DNA of 64,000 bases, from the NCBI RefSeq assembly GCF_002979755.1, contig NZ_PCPP01000002.1, positions 496,001 through 560,000 of the forward strand, in the 5' to 3' direction. The translations under genes were made by a program, and so were the position numbers. The notes below the pieces were generated by a model. The model saw nothing but the letters and a program-made list of their open reading frames with translations, was not told where the DNA came from and searched no databases. Shown piece by piece: positions 52,095 to 59,666 of this stretch (positions are counted from its first letter, which is position 1; every line of letters starts with the position of its first letter). The stretch is from Chryseobacterium culicis. Its GTDB lineage: Bacteria > Bacteroidota > Bacteroidia > Flavobacteriales > Weeksellaceae.

Positions 52095-52595
52095 GGTTGT
52101 GGGTGTCTGGGCTGTTAAGATAAATTTTATATCATCTTCCTCTTAGAGTTTCCAGAAGAGCCTGCCGAATATCAGAATCATGGAGTGCATGAAAAGAATT
52201 ACTATCAGATAATAATTCCTGAGTGTTATAGATATTGCATCAACTCAAAAAAGAAACTTTTGAAGATAAATTGTTATGGTTTAGAGCGGTATGTCTTTTT
52301 CCGCTTTATAGAGTTGATTGTATAAGTAGGAATTGGAATATTTGGGTAGTATTTTTTTTCATCAAAAATTATTTTAAAAAATTAATAATAAGTCTGGGTT
52401 GTGTTTTTAATATTAAGCGATTTTTTTCAGAACAAGTGGTATTGAAGGATAGGTTTCATCAAAAATAAAATATCATATTTTATTTAAAATTGATGATTGT
52501 GTTATTATTATATAACCAAACAATACATTTTTTTCAAATGTACACGAAATTACCGATAAATGCAAGTAGAATTTTTACTATAACTATTGGATTTA
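52095..52595. other. 501-base gene-free stretch at the edge of the glycan locus
   Basis: I see no credible gene here; a 77-codon open frame on the plus strand at 52235-52468 lacks any recognisable feature. A minus-strand TACATTTG (52535-52542) could be a promoter for the EptA-like gene with a leader of over 400 bases, or unrelated. No terminator hairpin for the acyltransferase gene ending at 52596 was found. Confidence 0.5.
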
Positions 52596-53156
52596 CTATA
52601 CTTTACGGTTGATGTAATCCTTTGTTGCATCTGCGGTAGGGATAATTTTAGCAGGATTTCCTATGACAACAGAATTGGAGGGAACATCAAAGTTGACATA
52701 AGAATTAGGAACAATCAATACATTATTTCCGATAGTGATTCCTCCTACAATAACGGCATTGGTGCCGATCCATACTTCATCGCCAATAACCGGATAACCT
52801 TCATTTTTTCCACGGTTCTGCTGACCTATCGTGACTCCATGAGCAATATTGCAGTTTTTCCCGATAATTGTTTTGGGATTAATGACAAGGCTTCCAAAAT
52901 GCCCTAAATAAAAACCTTCGCCGATCTGGGTCTCAGGGTAAATCTGAAAACCATATTTGATCTGATAATGCCTCAGTACAATTTTCCAGAAAGTATTCAA
53001 AAAAGGAATTTTCTGATATTTCTGAGCCTTTCTCAGAATATAGACAAAATGAAGATTCGGATGAATGCATTTTTTCCAGATCTGAAAAGTGGAAAGCCAT
53101 TTTCCGCTTTCCCGGTAAAAATCTTTTTGAATGATAGAATAATCGGCCATCGTCAA
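52596..53156 (-). CDS. Hexapeptide-repeat acyltransferase (serine acetyltransferase type)
   Basis: 186 residues. An N-terminal helical part (about 1-80) precedes a left-handed beta-helix with hexapeptide repeats (GKNCNIAHGVTIG, GDEVWIGTNAVIVGGITIGNNVLI), including the GHFGS and VIGNPAKI ends of the LbH serine-acetyltransferase-like family. In a glycan locus, such enzymes usually O- or N-acetylate a sugar; CysE itself is less likely. It lies six bases after the GT4 gene upstream, so the two are cotranscribed. Confidence 0.85.
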   Translation of the reverse strand: MTMADYSIIQKDFYRESGKWLSTFQIWKKCIHPNLHFVYILRKAQKYQKIPFLNTFWKIVLRHYQIKYGFQIYPETQIGEGFYLGHFGSLVINPKTIIGKNCNIAHGVTIGQQNRGKNEGYPVIGDEVWIGTNAVIVGGITIGNNVLIVPNSYVNFDVPSNSVVIGNPAKIIPTADATKDYINRKV

Positions 53157-53161
53157 TATTT

Positions 53162-54310
53162 TTATACTTCGTCAATTATTTTCTGAAGGTGTTCTACAGA
53201 TTTTTCCAAAACAAACGGAAGCTCAGTTTCTGATACCTGCTTTTTGTATTCTTCAGTGATATTTTTATCCGTAAGAAACTTTTTCATTCCTTCATATATT
53301 CCTTCTTCGGAATTGGGTGTGATATTTCCCAGCTTTCCATCCTGAAGAAGATCCCTGATGCCGGAAATGTCTGTTGCAGAAATAGGTTTATTGAGGATAA
53401 GCGCTTCTGCTATAATCGTAGGGAATCCCTCGTGTCGTGAAGACATAATGTAAAAATCTGCCTTTTTCATATAAGGATACGGATTACTGCTGAAGCCAAG
53501 CATTTTGGCAGTATTTTGAAGCCCTAAGGTATCAAGTTGGTTTTGAATAGTATCAAAGTCGTATCCGTCACCAATGATCAGGAGTTGGTGTTGAAGCCCT
53601 TCGTCAATCAGTTTTTTATGAACATTAAGCAATCTGTCATATCCTTTCTGCGGGTATACTGTTCCTACGGTTACAAAAGTAGGAAGATCACTGTTGAAAG
53701 GGTAGTCATTAACTTCAATATCTGCCTTTCTTAACGTGTCATTTTTGTCAATCGGATTAAAGATCTTAATCACGGATGCTTTTTCTGCGTCGTTTTTAGC
53801 CAATTCATACATCCCTTCCTGAAGTTTGTTGGAAATAACGAGGATTCTGTCAAACTTGAAAAACTGTCTGATGACTTCCGGAGTATATCCTTTTAAATTG
53901 AAAATATCATTCTGTACCCAGATAATCTTTTTCGAATCTTTTTGAGGACTGGAGAGAATTTCCTGATGCATCGCATGGATGGCAGCAATCTCTACGTCGT
54001 ATTTTTTATTCTTTAAAACAAATTTATAAAGTAGGAAAGGAAACCAAAGAAACATCTTCTGATAAAGCACCCTGTATGCTTTCACAGGAATATCCTGCAG
54101 CCTGTTGGTGGTTATCATTTCTCCTTTCGTCAAATAGTACAGGGTCACCCATGACGGAACCTCTTTAAGATAGAGCCCCGAATAGAGATTAAGTAAAAGG
54201 TCGACTTCATATTTATCAGGAGGAAGATTTTTCAAAAAGTTGATTAATACTTTCTCAGCACCACCATGACGTAATGAACCTATACGAATGAGGAGTTTTT
54301 TCTTTTTCAA
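53162..54310 (-). CDS. Glycosyltransferase family 4 (first copy)
   Basis: 382 residues with a GT-B fold. N-terminal IGSLRHGGAEKVLINFLKNL (about 9-28; acceptor-side Gly loop) and C-terminal GTVYPQKGYDRLLNVHK, GDGYDFDTIQ, GFSSNPYPYMKKADFYIMSSRHEGFPTIIAEALILNKP (split) contain the GT4 donor-site Glu (HEGFPTIIAE). The donor sugar is unknown. It is a clear paralogue of the gene at 56966 (same pattern, same length), and each lies with a hexapeptide acyltransferase gene close by. Confidence 0.92.
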   Translation of the reverse strand: MKKKKLLIRIGSLRHGGAEKVLINFLKNLPPDKYEVDLLLNLYSGLYLKEVPSWVTLYYLTKGEMITTNRLQDIPVKAYRVLYQKMFLWFPFLLYKFVLKNKKYDVEIAAIHAMHQEILSSPQKDSKKIIWVQNDIFNLKGYTPEVIRQFFKFDRILVISNKLQEGMYELAKNDAEKASVIKIFNPIDKNDTLRKADIEVNDYPFNSDLPTFVTVGTVYPQKGYDRLLNVHKKLIDEGLQHQLLIIGDGYDFDTIQNQLDTLGLQNTAKMLGFSSNPYPYMKKADFYIMSSRHEGFPTIIAEALILNKPISATDISGIRDLLQDGKLGNITPNSEEGIYEGMKKFLTDKNITEEYKKQVSETELPFVLEKSVEHLQKIIDEV

Positions 54311-54349
54311 TTTGCTTTTTTTCTTTTTTATGATTTGGCAAGATTAAAT

Positions 54350-54922
54350 TTATTTAATTTTTCTTGCTTTTTTATACTTGTGAGGAAGATTTTCTTTGAT
54401 ATAAGCATCCAGTTTTTTTCGGTCTTTCTCCAGTTCACGAGGATATTCCGGGTTGTTTTTAAGAACAATATCACCATAATCCTCAATAGTACACAGAAAT
54501 TGTGCCGGGTTTCCGATGAAGACCGTATTGTCAGGCATAGACTGTGATAATACAGAGTTGGCGCCCAAAATACAGTTGTTTCCAATCTGAACATCCTGCA
54601 TGATCACACAATTAAGTCCAATAGTGCAGTTGTTTCCAATTTTTATTCTTCCCAGAATCCTTGCATCTTCATAGCCTGGAAGTCTTCTGAGCAAGGTGGT
54701 TGTTCCCCCGTGATTCACAAACCTTACATCACCGGCAATATTTACATGATCACCAATTTCGATAAGGTAAGGTTCAGTTCCGAAATACACTTTATCAGGC
54801 ATATTAAAGTTTTTTCCTACTTTCATCCCTCTATATTTAGCCACTTCAAGGCTGCCTCTGTTCAAAAAAGTATGGTAGAGGGAGTCTATTTTTAATAGGA
54901 TTCTGAATATAAAAATCATCAC
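54350..54922 (-). CDS. Hexapeptide-repeat acyltransferase
   Basis: 190 residues. A short N-terminal hydrophobic helix (MMIFIFRILLKIDSLY) is followed by a left-handed beta-helix (YLIEIGDHVNIAGDVRFVNHGG, GRIKIGNNCTIGLNCVIMQDVQIGNNCILGANSVL) and the closing VFIGNPAQFL. The catalytic His is probably in FVNHGG (near residue 72). Likely an O-acetyltransferase on a surface sugar. It is divergent from the ketoacyl synthase III gene, with 50 bases between start codons, and is followed after 39 bases by the GT4 gene. Confidence 0.85.
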   Translation of the reverse strand: MMIFIFRILLKIDSLYHTFLNRGSLEVAKYRGMKVGKNFNMPDKVYFGTEPYLIEIGDHVNIAGDVRFVNHGGTTTLLRRLPGYEDARILGRIKIGNNCTIGLNCVIMQDVQIGNNCILGANSVLSQSMPDNTVFIGNPAQFLCTIEDYGDIVLKNNPEYPRELEKDRKKLDAYIKENLPHKYKKARKIK

Positions 54923-54942
54923 AAGTGTAAATTTGTTTTCGT

Positions 54943-54950
54943 TACTTTTG
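54943..54950 (+). promoter_or_regulatory. Putative -7 element (TACTTTTG) of the KAS III-ACP-SDR trio
   Basis: TAnnTTTG on the plus strand, 22 bases before the ATG at 54973, in the 50-base divergent gap. A weaker TACACTTG lies on the minus strand for the acyltransferase. Confidence 0.5.
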
Positions 54951-54972
54951 CAAAGAAAGAGAATTTATTAAT

Positions 54973-55944
54973 ATGATGAAAATTTCAAAAATAGAATATT
55001 ATCTGCCTCAGCAGGTGTTAACTAACGAAGACCTTGAGAAACAGTTCCCTGAATGGAGCTCCGAACGTATCCAGGAGAAAGTAGGTATTTCCCAACGTCA
55101 TATTTCTTCTGACAGCGAAACCGTACTGGATATGGCTGTACAATCTTCAGAAAAAATTTTTGAAAACTATGACAGAAACAAAGTAGATTTTATTTTGTTC
55201 TGTACCCAAAGCCCGGAATATTTCCTGCCTACAACGGCCTGTATTTTGCAGGACAGATTAGGGCTTAGAAAAAATATCGGAGCTATAGATTTTAACCTTG
55301 GCTGCTCAGGATTTGTGTATGGACTGGCTTTTGCAAAAGGATTAATTTCCGCAGGCATTGCAAAAAGTATCCTCCTGGTAACATCAGAGACGTATACCAA
55401 ACACATTCACCCTGAAGATAAAGGGAACCGCAGTATATTCGGGGATGCCTCTGCTTCTGCAATTATTGAAAAATCAGAAGGCAATGATTATCAGTTTTGC
55501 CTGGGAACAGATGGAAGTGGTGCAGAAAATCTTATCGTGAAGAAAGGAGCTTTCAAAAAAGATTTTGAACTGAATCCTGAACATGAATTCAGCCCTGAAA
55601 ATATTTATATGAATGGTCCTGAAATTTTTAATTTTACGATTGAAAATATCCCTGGACTGGTAAAAGAAACACTGGAAGTGAATGGAATGACGATGGATGA
55701 TATTGACCATTTTGTTTTTCATCAGGCCAATTCTTTTATGCTGAATTATTTAAGAAAGAAAACAAAAATTCCGGCAGAAAAGTTCTATATTGATATGGAA
55801 AAAACCGGGAATACCGTTTCCGCAACCATTCCTATTGCTCTTAAAAATATGATGAATAAAGGAATGCTGAAAGAAGGGGATAAGGTTTTAATGGCTGGGT
55901 TTGGAGTAGGATACTCATGGGGAGCCACCATTATTGAAATATAA
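54973..55944 (+). CDS. 3-oxoacyl-ACP synthase III (FabH-like)
   Basis: 323 residues, normal length. The catalytic triad is complete: Cys111 (NLGCSGFVYGL), His250 (FHQANS) and Asn280 (GNTVSATIP). The enzyme condenses an acyl-CoA (often acetyl-CoA) with malonyl-ACP to give a 3-oxoacyl-ACP. It is followed after 28 bases by an acyl carrier protein and then an SDR reductase, all on the plus strand within a minus-strand glycan locus. It is not in a usual fab operon, so a dedicated role (sugar acylation or small-molecule synthesis) is inferred. The start is MMKISKI; the second Met is equally possible. Confidence 0.92.
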   Translation: MMKISKIEYYLPQQVLTNEDLEKQFPEWSSERIQEKVGISQRHISSDSETVLDMAVQSSEKIFENYDRNKVDFILFCTQSPEYFLPTTACILQDRLGLRKNIGAIDFNLGCSGFVYGLAFAKGLISAGIAKSILLVTSETYTKHIHPEDKGNRSIFGDASASAIIEKSEGNDYQFCLGTDGSGAENLIVKKGAFKKDFELNPEHEFSPENIYMNGPEIFNFTIENIPGLVKETLEVNGMTMDDIDHFVFHQANSFMLNYLRKKTKIPAEKFYIDMEKTGNTVSATIPIALKNMMNKGMLKEGDKVLMAGFGVGYSWGATIIEI

Positions 55945-55972
55945 GAGAACAAAACATTTAAAATTATAAAAT

Positions 55973-56206
55973 ATGAAAACATCCGTTTTTTTAGAAAAAC
56001 TACAGGAGGAATTGGAAGAAGATGAAACATTAACCACTGAAACAAATTTAAAATCTTTGGAAAGCTACGATTCTATCAGCTTGCTTTCTGTTATTGCATT
56101 TGTAGACGAAAACTTCAGCAAAAAAATTGATACTAAACATTTTAAAGATATTGAAACCGTTTCAGACCTGATGAATGTTATAGGAAAAGAAAATTTTGAA
56201 GATTAA
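55973..56206 (+). CDS. Acyl carrier protein, dedicated copy
   Basis: 77 residues, normal ACP size. Four helices with the phosphopantetheine site at SYDSISLLS (Asp33-Ser34). It is very acidic in helix 1 (EELEEDET). The housekeeping signature would be DSLD; DSIS marks a specialised carrier. It sits between the KAS III and SDR genes and overlaps the latter by one base (TAATG), so the three are translationally coupled. No phosphopantetheinyl transferase is present in the window. Confidence 0.93.
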   Translation: MKTSVFLEKLQEELEEDETLTTETNLKSLESYDSISLLSVIAFVDENFSKKIDTKHFKDIETVSDLMNVIGKENFED

Positions 56207-56964
56207 TGGATGCTTTCTCATTAAAAAATAAAATTATTCTCATTACAGGCGCTTCTTCCGGGATCGGGAGAAGCTGTTCTGTAGAATGCAGTAAAAGTGG
56301 TGCTGATCTTATTCTCGTGGGAAGAAACCATGAGGAACTGATGAAAACAGTATCTATGCTGAATCCTGAAACAAAAGTTGAAACCATCACTGAAGATATT
56401 ACCCAATCTGAAAACCTTGAAGCCATCATTGCGGATAAAATTTCAGTATTAGGTAAAATAGCAGGATTTATACATTGTGCCGGTATTGAGAAAACATTAC
56501 CACTAAAGAAACATAACCCTCAGCTTTATCAGGATATATTTGCTGTCAATGTCATTGCAGGACTTGAAATTGCTAAAATTTTATCTTTAAAAAAATATAA
56601 GGATGAGACCTCAAGTTTTGTATTTATTTCTTCCGTTGCAGGAATGATAGGAGAGGCGGGGAAGGCTGCTTATTCTGCCAGCAAAGGGGCTGTGATTTCC
56701 GGAGCGCGTTCTTTGGCTATGGAACTATCAAGAAGTAATATTCGGGTTAACAGCATAAGTCCGGCGATGGTCAATACTCCAATTTTAGAGAAAATGTTTG
56801 AAAATATCGGAGAAGAAGCTTCATCAGAAATTATAAAAAAGCATCCGCTGGGAATAGGTGAGCCTAAAGATGTAGCGAATGCCTGTATTTTTTTACTGTC
56901 TGATGCCTCAAGATGGGTCACAGGAACTAACCTTGTGATTGACGGAGGATATTCCGCACAATAA
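56206..56964 (+). CDS. SDR-family reductase (3-oxoacyl-ACP reductase type)
   Basis: 252 residues. The cofactor motif TGASSGIG is at residues 14-21 and the catalytic Ser142/Ser143, Tyr156 and Lys160 (SSVAGMIGEAGKAAYSASK) are intact, with GGYSAQ at the C-terminus. In this context it should reduce the 3-oxoacyl-ACP made by KAS III to a 3-hydroxyacyl-ACP. No dehydratase or enoyl reductase accompanies it, so the product should stay hydroxylated. It overlaps the ACP gene by one base and ends one base from the convergent GT4 gene. Confidence 0.92.
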   Translation: MDAFSLKNKIILITGASSGIGRSCSVECSKSGADLILVGRNHEELMKTVSMLNPETKVETITEDITQSENLEAIIADKISVLGKIAGFIHCAGIEKTLPLKKHNPQLYQDIFAVNVIAGLEIAKILSLKKYKDETSSFVFISSVAGMIGEAGKAAYSASKGAVISGARSLAMELSRSNIRVNSISPAMVNTPILEKMFENIGEEASSEIIKKHPLGIGEPKDVANACIFLLSDASRWVTGTNLVIDGGYSAQ

Positions 56965-56965
56965 C

Positions 56966-58120
56966 TTATTTTTTGAGCAGTGTTTCTATAATATTTTCTA
57001 CACTGTCAAATATTTTCTTATTATCAAACTGACTTTCAATAGTTTTAAGATTCTCTTTAATGTGCGAAACAAGGCTGGGATCGGTAAGGAATGTTTTCAT
57101 CGCTGAATACATTTCATCTGTCTCATAATTGATGAGGTATCCTGTTTCCCGGTCTTTGATCATAAGGCCTACATCTCCTACTTCTGTTGCAATAATAGGC
57201 TTCTGAAGGATTAAAGCTTCAGCAATGACCAGTGGCCATGCTTCAGATTCAGAAGAAAGGATAAAATAATCAGCCTTTTTAATATAAGGATAAGGATTCA
57301 TCTGATTTCCCATTAAAATAAATGTCTTTTCAACATTATTTTTGGCTGCCTGTGCTTTGAGGTTGTTCATTTCATCACCATCACCAATGACAATGATGCT
57401 GTGATGAAACCCTTCATTGATAAGCTTCGTATGAGCGTCAATAAGTTTATGATATCCTTTTCTTGAATGAAGTCTTCCGATAGACGCAAAAACAGGCCCT
57501 TCAGGAAAATTTTCAAGCTTTTCTTCGGCCTTACGTTTGATTTCTTCGATAGGGATAGGATTGATGATAACACTCTCAGCAGGATAATTGAGATTCGGGT
57601 AATACTGATGCATCATATCCTTTATCTTATGAGAGCAGTATACCATATGGTCAAATTGTGGAAAGCTCTTTAAAATATTCGGCACTAACGGCTGAAACTT
57701 AGGAACGTTAATTTCAGAATGAAACCAGCCTATTTTTTTGGAATTCTTATGGGTAGAATTAAGAATGGCATCATAGTCCCTGTAATCCATCCCGATCTCA
57801 ATATCAAAAGTATCATTAATCAGACGGTCTGCAATGGCAGGAGAATTTTTCAGTTTTCTTAGCTTTATTCTTCTTTTAACGAGCTGAAGTTTCTGTAAAA
57901 GAGAGTTGTGGGAAAAATCTTCTTTTCCGTCGGTAAGGTATACTTTTCTGATATGTTTCGGAAGTTCATCACGCAGTTTCCCCTGGTTGAGAGTCAAACA
58001 TACTGTCATTTCAAATTTGTCAGGATTAAGATTATTGAGAAGTCCCAGCAATACTTTTTCTACACCTCCCATTTCCATGGAACGATGCCTGAACAAAATT
58101 TTTATTTTTTTTTCTAACAT
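56966..58120 (-). CDS. Glycosyltransferase family 4 (second copy)
   Basis: 384 residues with a GT-B fold. N-terminal FRHRSMEMGGVEKVLLGLL and C-terminal GRLHSRKGYHKLIDAHTKL, IVIGDGDEMNNL, NPYPYIKKADYFILSSESEAWPLVIAEALILQKP (split), with the donor-site Glu in SEAWPLVIAE. A paralogue of the gene at 53162; the HEGFP segment is replaced by SEAWP, so donors may differ. It overlaps the GT2 gene upstream by one base and is convergent with the SDR gene. Sugar unknown. Confidence 0.92.
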   Translation of the reverse strand: MLEKKIKILFRHRSMEMGGVEKVLLGLLNNLNPDKFEMTVCLTLNQGKLRDELPKHIRKVYLTDGKEDFSHNSLLQKLQLVKRRIKLRKLKNSPAIADRLINDTFDIEIGMDYRDYDAILNSTHKNSKKIGWFHSEINVPKFQPLVPNILKSFPQFDHMVYCSHKIKDMMHQYYPNLNYPAESVIINPIPIEEIKRKAEEKLENFPEGPVFASIGRLHSRKGYHKLIDAHTKLINEGFHHSIIVIGDGDEMNNLKAQAAKNNVEKTFILMGNQMNPYPYIKKADYFILSSESEAWPLVIAEALILQKPIIATEVGDVGLMIKDRETGYLINYETDEMYSAMKTFLTDPSLVSHIKENLKTIESQFDNKKIFDSVENIIETLLKK

Positions 58121-58959
58121 TATCCGAAGATTGATTGTAACGTAATTTTTATTTTTTTCATGATACGGAAAGGCAGCTGATGCTGATACTGCAATAGTCC
58201 AAATATTTTATCTGAACCTGTATACTGATCAGGAACTTTTTCTCCATTGATGGTGGTAAGTCCTCTGCGTTTCATGGTATTGAAAATCACCTGGGCAAAA
58301 TACTCATGGGATTTCTTTTTATTGTCATTCTGGGAAATTCCGCCCTGATGGGTTCTGTAAAGATAGTTGGTTTCATTAATAAACTGAACGTTCCCTTTTT
58401 CATACATTTTAAGATATAAATCCTGATCTTCTCCTATTTTTAAATTAGGATTCATTTTTTCAGTCTGTTCATAAACCGCTTTTCTGAAGGTTACAAAATG
58501 AGCAATCTGAATCGGGAAATTAAAAAAATAAGGATCTCTGTTCGGAACCTGCATAGCTGATCTGAACGGAGCTATAGGCTTCAGATTCTGATCACATGTC
58601 ATAAACCTTGAATAGGTAAGTACCGTATTTTTTTTAGCCTGAAAAATCTCCATACATTTTTGAATAGCGGTAGGGGAAATGGCATCATCCGGATCCACAA
58701 AACCACAGATTTCTCCTTCAGCAAGCTCAATCAGTTTACTTTTTGTAACACCTACACCGGAATTTTTTTCATTTTCAAAAAATTTAAATCTTTTGTCATT
58801 TGAAATCATTTCCTGGATCATTTTCTTCTCATTTTCAGAAGAGGCATCGTCTAAAATTACAGCTTCCCAGTTTGTATAGGTCTGTTGAAGGATACTTTCC
58901 AAACAGTCTTTAAAAAAAATGGCGTTGTTGTAATGTGCAATAAGAATAGAAAACTTCAT
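58120..58959 (-). CDS. Glycosyltransferase family 2
   Basis: 279 residues with a GT-A fold. N-terminal FSILIAHYNNAIFFKDCLESILQQTY and the metal motif VDPDDAISP (DPDD at 89-92; Asp89 and Asp91) fit family 2. The C-terminal part includes an EDQDLYLKMYEKGN segment. The donor is unknown. It overlaps its downstream GT4 neighbour by one base and the upstream acyltransferase by one base, so this is a tightly coupled trio. Confidence 0.93.
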   Translation of the reverse strand: MKFSILIAHYNNAIFFKDCLESILQQTYTNWEAVILDDASSENEKKMIQEMISNDKRFKFFENEKNSGVGVTKSKLIELAEGEICGFVDPDDAISPTAIQKCMEIFQAKKNTVLTYSRFMTCDQNLKPIAPFRSAMQVPNRDPYFFNFPIQIAHFVTFRKAVYEQTEKMNPNLKIGEDQDLYLKMYEKGNVQFINETNYLYRTHQGGISQNDNKKKSHEYFAQVIFNTMKRRGLTTINGEKVPDQYTGSDKIFGLLQYQHQLPFRIMKKIKITLQSIFG

Positions 58960-59519
58960 TACCGGTCCTTGAGTATTAAATCTTGATGGTTGATAACAGT
59001 GGTATTAGACGGAATATCTTTATGAATGGTGCATCCAGCTCCGATGATACAGTTGTCTCCAATAGTAACCCCTTTTAAGACGGTCACATTACTTCCAAGC
59101 CAGCAGTTACTTCCTATTTTGATGGGAGCGGTGGTAAATTCTGAGGAGAGCAGTTTGAATTCCGGCTGGGTTTGGTAAGCATGGTTGTGGTCATACAGTT
59201 TCACCCCTTCTCCGAATAATGTATTATCTCCTATTGAAATTCTGTCGAGACAATTGATGGAGCAGAAATTATTCATAAAAAAATTATTTCCGATTTCTAA
59301 AGTGGCATTTTGCTGCACAAGAATATGTACATAGTTTCTGAAACTAACGGAATTTCCAATAGTAATATTTTTTAGATTTTCGTGCAGAACAAAATGATTA
59401 CTGATCCCAAGTTTTATCCCTTTAAAAGAAACATTGGGGTGTTTTTTGAGACGAGAAATCTGGCCTTTTCGTTGAATTTTTGCTAAAATTTCATCAAGCA
59501 TACCTGAATTTATTTTCAC
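58959..59519 (-). CDS. Hexapeptide-repeat acyltransferase (third copy)
   Basis: 186 residues. The left-handed beta-helix starts early (about residue 30) with FKGIKLGISNHFVLHENLK-type rungs and ends IGSNCWLGSNVTVLKGVTIGDNCIIGAGCTI. The loop with DHNHAY (about 113-118) holds the catalytic His, as in the maltose/galactoside acetyltransferase group. It probably acetylates a sugar of the locus glycan. It is first in its coupled set, with a promoter core 13 bases upstream and a divergent acyltransferase gene beyond. Confidence 0.85.
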   Translation of the reverse strand: MKINSGMLDEILAKIQRKGQISRLKKHPNVSFKGIKLGISNHFVLHENLKNITIGNSVSFRNYVHILVQQNATLEIGNNFFMNNFCSINCLDRISIGDNTLFGEGVKLYDHNHAYQTQPEFKLLSSEFTTAPIKIGSNCWLGSNVTVLKGVTIGDNCIIGAGCTIHKDIPSNTTVINHQDLILKDR

Positions 59520-59531
59520 ATTTGTAGTTTA

Positions 59532-59539
59532 CAAATATA
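59532..59539 (-). promoter_or_regulatory. Putative -7 element (TATATTTG) of the acyltransferase-GT2-GT4 genes
   Basis: TAnnTTTG on the minus strand, 13 bases before the start at 59519. Confidence 0.45.
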
Positions 59540-59570
59540 ATTTGTTTTATATAATTATAAGAATAAATCT

Positions 59571-59578
59571 TATTTTTG
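59571..59578 (+). promoter_or_regulatory. Putative -7 element (TATTTTTG) of the divergent acyltransferase
   Basis: TAnnTTTG on the plus strand, 89 bases before the proposed GTG start at 59667. Together with the minus-strand element at 59532 it forms a compact divergent promoter. Confidence 0.45.
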
Positions 59579-59666
59579 TGCCTTTAAATTAATACTTTAT
59601 ATCAAATAAAACAGCCTTCAACGTTCAGGTTGTCCGGTTTTGATAAAGGAAAGCATTTTGTGTTCT

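Noticed and set aside
52235..52468. 77-codon open frame on the plus strand in the spacer before the glycan locus
   Set aside because: No recognisable domain, signal or start context, and composition resembles the AT-rich spacer; likely by chance.
52596..53156. Calling this hexapeptide acyltransferase cysE
   Set aside because: It resembles serine acetyltransferase in fold, but it is cotranscribed with a glycosyltransferase in a glycan locus, so a sugar acetyltransferase is more likely.
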